DNA of 64,000 bases from Lytechinus pictus (taxonomy: Eukaryota > Echinodermata > Echinoidea > Temnopleuroida > Toxopneustidae): contig NC_087249.1 of NCBI RefSeq assembly GCF_037042905.1, positions 34,115,901 to 34,179,900 of the forward strand, written 5' to 3'. Positions 46,243 to 58,100 of the stretch are shown piece after piece. The position numbers and the translations under genes are program-made. How positions within the stretch are numbered: the first letter of the stretch is position 1; each line of letters starts with the position of its first letter. Below the pieces are notes generated by a model, which worked only from the letters and a program-made list of their open reading frames with translations, was not told where the DNA came from and did no database searches.

Positions 46243-46529
46243 AATAATAATAATAATGATTAATAATTGTACATTTATATTGCGCAATTTCTTTATGTAT
46301 ATACTCAACTGCGCATTACAATTATTATCCCGGCTATATAGCCGTGCTGCAGGCGCTCTGGCATTCGAGGAATTTCTTCCTGCCGGGTACCCATTCACCT
46401 CACTTGGGTTGAGTGCAGCACAATGCGGGTAAATCTCTTGTTGAAGGAATATACGCAATGGCTGGGAATCGAACCCACGTCCCTCAGATTGAAAGACGAG
46501 AGTCATAACCACTAGACCACGACGCCCCC
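46243..46529 (-). mobile_element. tRNA-derived SINE, family 1
   Basis: The minus-strand head GGGGGCGTCGTGGTCTAGTG and B box GGTTCGATTCCCAGCCATTG, followed by the shared body. The best preserved of the three family 1 copies. Inserted in the hAT-like element. Confidence 0.9.
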
Positions 46530-47739
46530 AAAATAATGAAAGTTCGATTTCCGAGCTGAAATGTTTTGCATATTGACTTCAAAATTTGATATTCAAAGCT
46601 CCATATTGAGGAAGATACTGTAAGTCACCTATAAGGCAATGCGAGCGAAAATTTTATATAGTGACATGAAAGATTTTAAAAAATTATTTTCTAAGTCTCC
46701 CCCTCATCTTATTTTATTCACTTGTCTTGCTCCTCTTATATTTCCCCTGGATCCACCTATGAGAACAATATTGTTAGGTATGGATTCTCATTTCTGTCAT
46801 AGTATTTTACATGATGGATGCATAAGAAATGTGTGGATGTGAAAATATCGCATTAAGTTCTGATTGGGGTATAGTTGAGCCATGGTGATTCTAATGGTAA
46901 TGTATAATAATAAAATAAAAAAAATCCTTAAAAGCCATTGATATGCAGGCAGAAAGGAGTAAATTCACATGACAATTCTTTTACTTTTAGAGGATGTTAG
47001 TATTTATAGAGAATTAGCAAGTGAAAAGACTTTTAAAAAAATGACATGGTGGTTCTTGCCCGATACATTTTGTACATTTTTTTGTGTGGCTCAACTTACC
47101 CCAGAAGGTGGCACAACTTACCACAAAGATGGGGCAAGTTGAGCCATTTGACATCGTTTTTTTTCAAAGGTGACAATGACTTTCAGTGTGGGGGTAGACA
47201 TTTATACATAAGTGAACAAAATTCCCAAGAATTAAATTTAAAGGCAAAGTACTTATTTCTACAAGATTATTAGTCATATCAATTCTAACATGCAAATGCA
47301 AAAAGTGTCACAACTTACCCCGTCTTACCCTTCATTTTGTGTTTGTAACATAATTATGCCATGCTGTGCCCCTCTCATGACGCTACGTGGTAAATAGTTT
47401 GATTATTATACATAAAAAGTGTATGACATTGATAAATTTTGATTTTATGATAAATGAGAAGGCCAACTTAAAATACAAAGCTTTTACTAGTGGGTTCCTC
47501 AAAAATAATGACAGTATACATGGTATATTGGCCTATATGACATTTTACATAGAGAACGCTATTCACAAAATTTCTGAAGGCTGCATATATATAGGCTATC
47601 AGGATTTAAATCCATAAAACATGGCCTCAAACCGAAAAAAATATGTTTAGATGAGCCTTGTCGGGGTATAATCATGTTTCCGATGTATGCAAAAACAAAT
47701 TTCTGGACATAGAGCTCAAATTAATTGTGGGCGGGGCTT

Positions 47740-49200
47740 GGTGCATTTACCCCTAAGCCCCATTACAAACTTAAACTTAAAAAGACTGGAAAAATAAAAA
47801 AGAAAAGGGAAAGATTGAAAAGGTGAAATATGATAAAATTTTTGGAATATGTATATCAATCTATCACAAAACCTTCTTTTCGATTTCAAATGGTCAAAAT
47901 TTGCTTCATTATGTTCTGCCCCATTTTGGGGTTGTTTTTTTATTGGGTTTTTTTTTTTTGCTCATTAAGCCACTGAAAATTTGAAAGAAATCTCACTATA
48001 TATAAGTCATGGCTTATCAAAAAACAAACAGGAATTCCAATACATAAGAATAAAAATGAAGGTGCCAATTGCTGATTATAGATTGTGGCAATCATGATAA
48101 TAATATTTTATCTATATAGGCCCTGCAAATCATAGAGATTTTTTTTTAAACCCCCGTAAAAACCTTTCCCCTATAATATAAATCCTCATAACCACACTTG
48201 AGTAATGGGTTTGAAATATGAATTGTTAGCCATTTTGTTCAACAAGTAAATCGGGAAGACTACCTCTGCGGCCATAAAGTTCTGGCTTTTTTTTTTACAA
48301 CCATAGAAATTCATAACTTTCTTATTGCGTTTTTTTTAAGTGTTGTCAACATAATGATGTTTATTTGATTGCAAATGATTTAAAAGGTGTATACAATAGG
48401 AAAGGGGAATTCAATGCCCTTACCTAAAATCACAGAAGTGTCAAATATGAATGAGGCGCTCAATATTATTGCCAGGTATACTGACCTAATAGAGACATTT
48501 TAAGGACTGTGTCATTACATGATTATGTATCTCACTGATCAACTGCGAGCTCGAAGCGCGAGCTGATTTTTTTTTATATTCAGACCTAAAATAGGGACAT
48601 TATAAGCAAATTTTTGTAATCATGATTCGTACCTTTCTCACTAAAGAAACAATGCGAGCGCATGGCGCGAGCTGAAATTATTGTATATTTTTTAGGAATT
48701 CATGAAGAGCATACATATCTCACATAGTCATCAAATTGCTAGCGCCAAGCGCTTGCTTATTTTGTTAGAATTACACGTAAATACATGAAGCACTTTTTGT
48801 AGTCATTGTATAATCATGAACACGATATGTATCTCACTAATCAGATATTGCGAGCGCGAGCTGAAAATTTTGAAATTCAGACCTTATGTATTCTAACAAT
48901 TGTTTGAAGGAATTTACTAAGACCATACGTATTTCACTAACCAAATGATGCGAGCGCGAAGCGCGAGTTGAACGTTATGGATATTCAGACAAAAAAGGGA
49001 CATTTTAAGAACTGTTCATAGTAATTCAAGAAGAGCAAACATATCTCAACAATCCACTAATGCGAACGTAAGCACGGATTGGAAATGTTTTACATTCAGA
49101 CCTTAAAAGAGGGCAATCACTTCTCTAAGTAGTCATGAAAAAGAAGAACATATTATGTCACTACATAAAACAATAATAACTCGAAGTGCGACCTAGACCT
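47740..49200 (+). repeat. Second GCGAGC satellite array and associated repeat
   Basis: GCGAGC-type cores near 48545, 48653, 48738, 48850 and 48949, and a decayed one near 49060, spaced about 105 bp. The leader at 47820-47970 (CAATCTATCACAAA and following) resembles 49830-49930 and 44755-44800, so a larger repeat family is present. No clear terminal repeats were found. Confidence 0.72.
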
Positions 49201-49299
49201 ATTTGGTGTATATTGACTTGGGAACGGGATGTTTTAGTGCAACGGGAATTAAACAGGCAGTACGAGCATATCAGGATTGAAGAACACATAGACCCTACA

Positions 49300-49415
49300 C
49301 ACTGTAAAAATTGAAGTGCTAATTTAGTTTAAATTTGAACTAGAAATTCAGCACTCGAAGTGCAGTCACTATGCAAGCACTGTAAGTGCTAAATTAGCAC
49401 TTCATTTTTTACAGT
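49300..49415. mobile_element. Short foldback MITE, CACTGTAAAAA ends
   Basis: CACTGTAAAAATTGAAGTGC is mirrored by GCACTTCATTTTTTACAGT, with AGTGCTAATTTAG also inverted. About 116 bp, able to form a near-complete hairpin. Confidence 0.83.
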
Positions 49416-49545
49416 CATGAAAAGTCATGAAAAATATTTCTTTATGTAATATAATATGATATAATATATATAGTATATAACATAATTATGATATACAATA
49501 ATTTCTTCTTCCCCCACTACGTTTCTCTTGCTTTCTCCCTTTCTC

Positions 49546-49546
49546 C

Positions 49547-49587
<41 letters not shown>

Positions 49588-49800
49588 GGGGGGGGGGGCA
49601 GCCGATAGGGGTGGGCACGTACCCTCCCGTGCCCCCCCCCTTAGTTACGCCACTGTCGCAGGATGGTCCGATTTTCCTATCAGCTATATACCGAACCCGG
49701 CCAAACCCACTGGCGTATAGATGGGGCTTGATGAACACCCCCCCCCGACAGCTAAAGTTCAACGATGACCCCCCCCCCCCCAAGAAAAAACAAATTAATA
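49546..49800. repeat. Long T run, G/C runs and repeat-derived sequence
   Basis: About 37 T followed by 12 G, then repeat-like sequence with three C runs. The open frames here on both strands are by-products of homopolymers. The T-then-G pattern resembles the tail of a minus-strand retroposed copy, but no body was identified. Confidence 0.6.
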
Positions 49801-50123
49801 AATAAGTAAATAAAGGAAATATACAAAACAGGATGAAATATCATATCATTTTCTGAATATTGTTTCACAATCTATCACAAATTTCGATATTTTAATTTTC
49901 AAAAGGTCAAAACTTTCGCTGGTTCACGAGTTTTTAGCAACTTTGCCCCCTTTTATTTGACCTTATTCATGCAGTTCTGCCTCTCTAAACCTTCTTATTC
50001 TTCTTCTTTTTTTTTGGGGGGGGGCTCTTACTACCACTGATTTTGCAATTAGAATAATTGTGAATTTTTCTCCCGGTTTTCTCCGGTAATTGTTTGTTTT
50101 TATGCAACAAGTAATGGTCGTAA

Positions 50124-50435
50124 TTATGAAGACACATCTTTGTGTGTGTGATAATCAGACTGGTGTTCATGAAGGATCGATGGCATTGAAGGATTGTCCA
50201 CGACAGTAATTTCACCGAATATGCACCTCATTGACGTTTCTGTTGCAGCGAATGGCCCGGTGTCGAGTGCATTGCCGTGTTTGTTTCGTTTACAAACTGT
50301 CAGTGAAGAGGAAAGGAGCCGCTGGACAAAAGAGGCAAACATTGAATAACTAGAAAGGGCGATGAGTCCCTTATCAGTGGAGAGATCAGTGGATGAGCAT
50401 TTGCCTTGAGAAGAACTGACGCTGCCCCCATGCAC
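50124..50435 (-). other. Unexplained open frame of 103 codons in intergenic DNA
   Basis: A minus-strand frame with balanced composition and higher GC than its surroundings (residues such as GNALDTGPFAATETSM). I do not recognise a family. It lies between the OTUD4 promoter and the cyclin I 3' region. It could be an exon of a separate gene, a transposon fragment or chance. No convincing splice context was established. Confidence 0.25.
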
Positions 50436-50579
50436 CTCATAGCCTATGGCTCCCCTCTTTCCTTTGCTTTCATACTTTTTATCAGTTCAGACTTTCCATT
50501 TTTTTTTTTGATATTTATTTTATTCTATTTATTTATAATTTTTTGAGGGAAGGGGCTTCAAATATGGACAAAGTAATAC

Positions 50580-50820
50580 AATTCTCATTGTGCTAATCTT
50601 CATTGTCCATATACCCTTTCCATCTCCTCACTTTCTTTCATTTTCTCTGTCTCCCCTCTATCATTCTTTCTTCATCACTTGCTCTTTCCCTCACTTGCTC
50701 CCTATATCCACAATCAACCTCTTTTCATCCTCTCCCCCCCCCCTCTTTCTCACTCAATTGCTCTCTCCCCCTACCCCCTCTCTATCCTCTTTTCCTTATA
50801 CACATGTTTTTGTTCTCCCT
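50580..50820. repeat. Polypyrimidine (CT-rich) tract
   Basis: About 240 bp almost entirely C and T (CTCTCTCCCCC-type). It generates spurious Ser/Pro/Phe open frames on the plus strand. Confidence 0.85.
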
Positions 50821-50839
50821 TTTTTTCATTTCGTTTTGA

Positions 50840-53800
50840 TGTGAACTTAGTATGAACACAAACTAACATTATGAGCAAGAACGAACATAATATATTTTTC
50901 ATACAACACAATTTGAGGCATTTAATAATCAGAATATTCTGCCATAAAAAAATCCTCTTCTGAATGAAATATCGCTGGTGTAAGTTTGAAATAGATATAC
51001 AGAGAAAGATAAGTTTACAACAAAAAGCATTTGAAATCATTATTCAATGAATAGGAGTATAGAATAAATATCTGTTTTCATATGGATCATCAATTGTTTA
51101 AGTTGATGTTCAATGCATGCAGTGAATGTCATTTCATTTTGGTCTCCTTTATATGACGGCATAAAAATGCAGTCTTCACTCCAAGATTTGTTTTCAATCA
51201 AGCTTTACAGGATATTTCAGTTCCTGTACCTGTTCTCTTTATCTTCTGTATGGATCCTACACCATTCTATATTTAATAACTTGCGGCATGGTACCTCATT
51301 TCCAAACGAAAATCAACAATACCTTCACAAGACAAAATAATGTCAGTTTAAGAAAACAAAAACAAATATCATGTAGAGAGTTGAAATATTCATTCAACAT
51401 TACAACTTGAGTGCTTTCAGGTACACTTTGAATAAAATTCTGTCATAAGAGCATGGAAGTTTCTTCCTAACTCTATAAGAATAATAGATATTTATCTGTA
51501 TTGGATACACCTTTGAATAACAGGAGGCATATATCTTGGTCTGTACCATGTGTGTGTGCACAATTATTGGAACTTGTTTGACAATTGACATATCACACAG
51601 TAGTCACAAATTAAAATAATACCAAATAGCAGCCCAGAAGAACACCAGTACAATAAAATGTATCTGTTCATGTGTGTCGATTTTTTTTAAACAAACAAAT
51701 GTCGACTAATTCTAAAACAATTAGTTACTCAGTACTACATCTAAATCAATAAACAGATATATCCAACAAAATCTCTTTACAATAATTTTGTTAAGCCTAC
51801 CGCACGAACAGTTTGAATACACTGAGCCTATTTATTTTGTAAATAAATAATTAAATCAACTGATATATAATATATTTAACAAAAGGTATCTTGAGTTGAA
51901 ACTTAAAACACAGGGCATTGGCAAATCATGATTTACCTAATTATCCCTCTTTATGAAATAAAATGCTCTAAAAAATTACCATGTCACTAGAGGACAGATT
52001 TATGAATTTCTGTGCTTTAAGAAAACCAAGATAAAGATATAAATAAAAGAAATATCCACGCATATTACACTTGTCATCATTGGTCAACTATTTTCATCTG
52101 CCTTGTATCTTATGCATTATAAAGGCAGCCAGCCTGACTGAAAATGCATTATTTTCTTTACTATAATAAAATTAAGAAAAGCACTTCTTTTTTCTAATCC
52201 CCATTAATCAAAAGAAGTAAATAATAAAACTACCATTTTAAAATATCAATTGTGAAAATATGGGCAGAAGAGAAACAAAAACCCATGACAGGCATTAGTC
52301 CTGGTGGTATTTGAAAATCTTGACTCACAAAAGTCACAATATAAAAATATATAATATCTATTGCAATAAAACACAACAAAGACATAACCAAACTTATCTT
52401 AAAGGGAAAGCCCCAGCCACAGCGTTTTGACACCAGAGTACTCCGATTGAACTCTTACGCTTCATAATCTGGGAATACTGATGACATTCAAGAAATACAT
52501 GTACAGACATCCGCTGCTTATTTTCCCTGATAACAAAATGAGCAGTGTCTGAAATATGGGCAAATATTTCTGCCTATACATAGAGTGTATAACCGACAAC
52601 GAAAGACCTTTATGACCATCTTTGAAAATGAGATCAATCACCATACCTCTCCTTCATTCCCTTTTGAACTTAGCGGTTAAAAATCTTGACAATCTCAATG
52701 GCAGGTCTTAATCCCTGACCATATTACAGATTAACTTTATTTCCTTTTTGCACCCATATAATATGCTCTACTAAATTATACAAAACTATATACATATAAG
52801 CTAAATTAAACATCATAATGGCAAGGAAATATCAAGACTTTTTTTGCATACTTTTTACAAACTATAATTTTTAGTATTTTTTTCAATGTTTGGCGTTAAC
52901 TTGGTGGAAAATAGGAAGTAGTCTTCTTCCAGTCCTTTCTTGATTGTACAGAAATCATGTACATAGTACATCTTCATAGCCATACACACAATAAATAACA
53001 TTTTAAGATTTTTTTCCTTTTCTTGTTTTTACATTTATACATCATACATAAAATGCCTATACAAAGATACTTTCACCCTTCATATTATCTGTACAGATAG
53101 ATTATAAAAATGGCAACCTACATGTTAAGAATGTCTAGATCATAATAGAATTTTAAGCAGCACCACAAACAAGATACACATTTAGAAATCAATAGCACAT
53201 GAATTACATAACAAAAAGTGCAAGTTGGACACAAGAAATCAAAGACAAAATCAAGACCAAAGTGCTTGAGCATAAATTTAGCCGTGACAAAAATGTAGCA
53301 ATAAAAACACTGGTACAATGTGTACATAGCAACAGACATCTAAAGCATATTATCTCTTTGTGCATGCATGAGTGCAATATCCCTGATAAGTATAAAACTG
53401 GCTTGATCTTGAATTCCACTCGTACATTCTTATTCTTCACTATAGACAAGTCACTATATCTACAGACTTTTCCTCTTTTAAATCTTTTGTTGAAAAAGTG
53501 TCATACATAGTTACAGCAAGGTAGGTTATCCTCATATGCAATGAATTTGAATGACATACACAGAGAACAAGTAATTCACCCATCTACATGCCAGAAGTGG
53601 TTGGTCAGGTTTTCTGATACTACATGTGAAAAGCTAGCTATTTGAAAGCTCAGACTCAATTTGCACAAATATATCGATGTCCAAATGAAGGTTGATTCAT
53701 ATCCATTATACACAGAATCTTTAGAGATTACAAGTAAGCCACTTTAGGGAGATATGAGGAAAATACTGTCTGTGAGATATTACAAGTATTATCTTGGAAT

Positions 53801-54714
53801 ACAAACGGTATCGGTACGACACATATACACTCAAACTGCAAACACGCAGTGAGAAATATAAAGTTGGCACATAGCTCTCGCCCCTTTGGAGGCTATTTCA
53901 GCCCAATATTGACAATAAATTATGATTTGCAACATCTAATCACATACCAGTCTATTGATATGTGTTAGGTGATGTAATACAGTTGACGGTATCAAGGTTG
54001 AGTAATTTTAGAGAATTCAAAATGATCAAAAATTCATCAAAACTCAAATCAAGAAGGTAAAAAATTGCAACTCTGATGATGATAGAGACGTAGGTGAAGA
54101 TTGCCAGCTTGCATCATCGAGAAATGACAGGCATAAGATCAATTTGGTTTGAGACTGGGCTCTGAGCAACCATGGAAAAGTGAGGTTAATTGTTCATAAT
54201 TTATATAATTTTTAACAAACAAGAATAAACCAGGCTATAGAAAGGTTATGCAGCAGTAATATCTTATACTTTGATCTGCAGCCATGTTGTAGAGCAAATT
54301 CCCTCCACTATCACAGCATTCAATCCTTCCATTGTTTCTTAACAATTCAAAGAAATATTCATCTTATAATAATCTGTTAAAATATATACATCAAACCTAA
54401 ATCAGTACACTGCTAATATGCAAAAGCTAGGTAAACAAGGTCTAGGCACTCTTCTTACAAAGGAAGTCTACAACAAACGTAGGCTTTACATCAAGAGTAA
54501 AGAACACATATACATTTTTTTTTCTCAATATATTAGTTTACTTTTTACATACATCAAAAACAATATATCTACACAATGTTTCATTTGATTTTTGGTTACA
54601 TAACATTTCATACATGCCATGATAAACAAGACCTACAAAAGAAACATATCTTCTGGGCTGACATTTCACATGTAAAACGAAGGTGAAGCTATGGCTTTGC
54701 AATAGGTGAAACCC
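50840..54714 (-). other. AT-rich region downstream of cyclin I, possible 3' UTR
   Basis: Directly 3' of the cyclin I stop on the gene strand, this stretch has no recognised exon and no repeat with clear ends, much like the region 3' of OTUD4. A long 3' UTR is plausible, but no poly(A) site can be singled out by eye. Confidence 0.35.
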
Positions 54715-55104
54715 TTAAGTGACTGGAATGGAAGTCAGAGGGGGGTGGGACGACGGGAGACTCTCGTCCCCGTCCTGGCGCACCTCCTTCCCACAGGATC
54801 CAGGGGGTGTCACAGTGGCCTTGCCCCCCTGGGTGGAGATGGCTGCAGGGACAGGACATGTCGGCAAGGTCATGTCAGACTCCTTGTCGATGAGCCGCTT
54901 CACGTTGCCGTACACATTCTCATGGATCTCGCTTTTCTTGCGCTTGGCCTTGTTGGGGGTTGCTTTCTGGGAGTTGTCCACTGGGGCTGAGACGGGGTTA
55001 GGGGGAGATATAGGGCGTGTGCTGGGCATGCGATGGGAAGCCGAGTGTCCGAAGAGTGTGAAGGTTATCAGCTCTCGGCTACGAATCAACCATTGGTTAT
55101 CAAC
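54715..55104 (-). CDS. CCNI: Cyclin I last exon (C-terminal tail, stop)
   Basis: 129 codons plus TAA at 54717-54715, acceptor TCGCACAG. It begins VDNQWLIRSRELITFTLFG, then a Pro/Ser-rich linker, the basic KRKKSEIHENVYGNVKRL motif, and a tail rich in Ser, Pro and Thr. Confidence 0.95.
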   Translation of the reverse strand, partial: VDNQWLIRSRELITFTLFGHSASHRMPSTRPISPPNPVSAPVDNSQKATPNKAKRKKSEIHENVYGNVKRLIDKESDMTLPTCPVPAAISTQGGKATVTPPGSCGKEVRQDGDESLPSSHPPLTSIPVT

Positions 55105-58100
55105 CTGTGCGATATAAAGGAACGAAGATGAAACAGACATTATTCGCATGATGAACACCGATGAGCAGAAAAACAAAATCTCAAATGGTAAAAACACTAA
55201 GTCAGTAAATACCTTATTTGATTTTCAGGAAGTGTTTAAATGCAAAACAATAACCTGCCTAACCCTAAAATCTTGAAGACCTTGCAATCCGCCCTATGCA
55301 CACATGAATGAACTTCTGATTGTTCAATTGTCTAGAATTTCGGTAAATTAAGGATTTATCCAGTGAAATAGATCATTGCATGCATAGTAAATACATTTCA
55401 TAACACTGTCTGCATTTGAAGGTCACACAATGACAAAAAAGCAAGGTATAGAGAATGCAAGCTATTCTTGGTAACATTTAAATCCTATCACCAAAGCTTT
55501 ATCAACCTGTCCAAATGGTATTTAAGTCAATGAGATAACACTAATTCTTACAAAATTTCTACCATATTTCCATCCCTAACCCGGGTTGAAAACGGACAAA
55601 TGCCCAGTACTCACCCCAACCATGCGCTGCAGCACTATAGTAAGGGGCAACCAGTCCTCTGCTAACACCTCCAATTCCAAGCTCAACATGGCCAGAGCCA
55701 GGGTGGAGCCCCGGCAAGCGGCCAGCTGATGGTTGGTCATGCACTGGCTCAGCCGGCCAGTAAGCATGGAGAGGTGACGAGATGGGGTCATATGGTGCAG
55801 GTCTTCCAGTAGGGTTGGGCGTTGGGTCATCAACAAAGCATGGAACTACAAAGAAAATGCATAGAAAAATATATCAGAGAGAAATCAATGACTTAGCTAA
55901 TCTAATAAAAGACATTGTCGGAGCTTCTCTTGAAACTATTAGTCTATTCATGAATAAGAACTAATTTTGATGAACTTGATGGACTAATCATGTTATCCGA
56001 CTATGAGACGATCAGACTTACACACTTAAACATATCTCAATCTCTTTTTGTCTAGAGTGCTTCTTGGAATTCATTCAAAGTTAATTATTCACTTCTCTAA
56101 TGTAGTATATTGGTACTTTTTCAATAGAAACATGTACCTACATGTTTGCCTTTACGCAAACACAGTAACCATGCCATGTTATAAATCCATCCAGGACACC
56201 GTGGATACTGCACGTAACACACGCAATAAACCATCAATCGGCCTTTCTTTGTTCTATGGGAAAGTTGAAATAAACTTACAATCTGTAGGAAGTCCAAGCC
56301 ATTGACGAAGTTCAGCTCCCACTTGAGTTTGTCGAGCACGACGCGTTCCATGCGAAGCACTTCACTCACAGTACAGCCACACTGACTGTCACGTACAAAG
56401 TCCTGAGTTGCAGGGACCATCTAATAGTGTGGGAAAAAAAAATCAATATTGATATTATAGAACACATGTTTACCCTAAAAGGACTGGGCTATTTGAGATG
56501 TATTGAGGATTGAGGGAAGGAGGGGGGGGGGGGGGCGTGATGGCCCCCTTCTGCTCTCGGCCGCCGTTCGCGCGATTGCGTCAAAATTTGGCACGCACAT
56601 TCTTTACCACATAAACTACAAGCCAGAATAAAAGATTTCTGAAAATATTTCTTATATTTATTAAATTTGGTCCTAAAAGTTGCGCCAGACTTCAAAGAAA
56701 AGTCAATAAATTTTGCTCTCTATCTTTTTGCATTTTAGAAATATCACGCAAAGCATTGGGGAGTCATCATGCCCCCCCCCCCCCGAGTCCTTTTAGGGTT
56801 AACCCAACAGCAAATAAAATCATTTAAATAGGATTGACTCAGAGGTAGCCATGTCTCTACAATCAATAGAATTATTGAAAGACTGTTTTTTTTACCTGCA
56901 GAGTGCAGACCTTAAATTTCAGTATTTTTAGGGCAAGTCTACTTTAAAGCGACCTTTAATTGACAAATCATGGGGAAATCAAGGCTAATCTCGAACAGAG
57001 AAGGGATTCAGTCTTTCACTCGCCGGGCGCATGCCTGGGGGTGTTATGTAATAGACGCCGACATGTCTGGGAGGTCAATAGGAGAGCAATTACATGTAGT
57101 TAGTAGACCAACCAACCAGAAGTAAACTGCGTGTTTTCACTTTTGAAACATGTAACTTCACAGAGGTTATTTATTTTGGTTTAGCAATCAAGAGACATGC
57201 TATGAGTCTAGGATTGGGATTGTTGGAAACTGGAACTGTGATGATCCGAAGTAAATAACCATCAAGAGTTCGGTCAAATTCGTGCTGTACAAACTTTTAT
57301 CGCATTAGTCCGACGGGCGCTCATGACGGACAGATTATATTATGCAAGTCAATTGGCCTTTTGCAAATTTCGTATTGAATCAATTTCCCCATGATTTGTC
57401 AGAGGCTGGGCCCTTTAAATTCTAATTAATTTTTCAAACATAATTTATATTACAGCACAAAGGGGAAAGATAGCTCATAGCCATTCAGGCTAATCAATAG
57501 GAAATGAGTTAATCTCTTGTGTGATTTATAGAATAAACAAGTGGAATGCCTCTGGCCGTCTCACCTGCATCACGCGATTCAATATAGCAGCAGTGCTGAT
57601 TTTGAAAACTACTATAACTCGCACAAGATGTTCAGTGATACTTGGTTACTCTTATTTCCACGTTTTATGAACTAGACCAATACACTTATAGAGATATGAT
57701 GGCAATTCAACAAATACCCCCAACGTGGCCAAAGTTCTTTGACCTTACATGACCTTTGACCTTGATCATGTGACCTGAAACTCGCACAGGATGTTCAGTG
57801 ATACTTGATTACTATTATGTCCAAGTTTTATGAACTAGACCAACACACTTTCAAATTTATGGCTGTAATTCAACAAATACCCCAATTTGGCCAAAGTTCA
57901 TTGACCCTAAATGACCTTTGACCTTGATCATGTGACCTGAAACTTGCACAGGATGTTCAGTAATACTTGATTACTATTATGTCCAAGTTTCATGAATCAG
58001 ATCCATAAACTTTCAAAGTTATGATGGTAATTCAACAGATACCCCCAATTCGGCCAAAGTTCATTGACCCTAAATGACCTTTGACCTTGGTCATGTGATG

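Larger units (their letters stand above)
45077..46761. mobile_element. hAT-like non-autonomous element carrying the GCGAGC satellite
   Basis: The ends CAGGGGCGGATCCAG and CTGGATCCACCTATG are imperfect inverted repeats (12 of 15). A perfect 8-bp duplication AGAACAAT flanks it (45069-45076 and 46762-46769). Inside are a satellite array (45255-46160) and a family 1 SINE (46243-46529). No transposase frame. Confidence 0.85.
44819..47332. mobile_element. Element with GGGGTAAGTTGAGCC ends, interrupted by a hAT-like insertion
   Basis: The left end AGGGGAAGGAGGGGGTAAGT and the right end (inverse AAGGGTAAGACGGGGTAAGT) are imperfect inverted repeats. The motif GGCTCAACTTACC recurs near 47090-47150. 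The element at 45077-46761, with its own target duplication, sits inside. Non-coding. Confidence 0.62.

Noticed and set aside
49488..49805. Plus- and minus-strand frames with poly-Phe or poly-Lys
   Set aside because: Generated by long T, G and C homopolymers.
54719..55117. 132-codon plus-strand frame
   Set aside because: Antisense shadow of the last cyclin I exon, which has clear family similarity on the minus strand.
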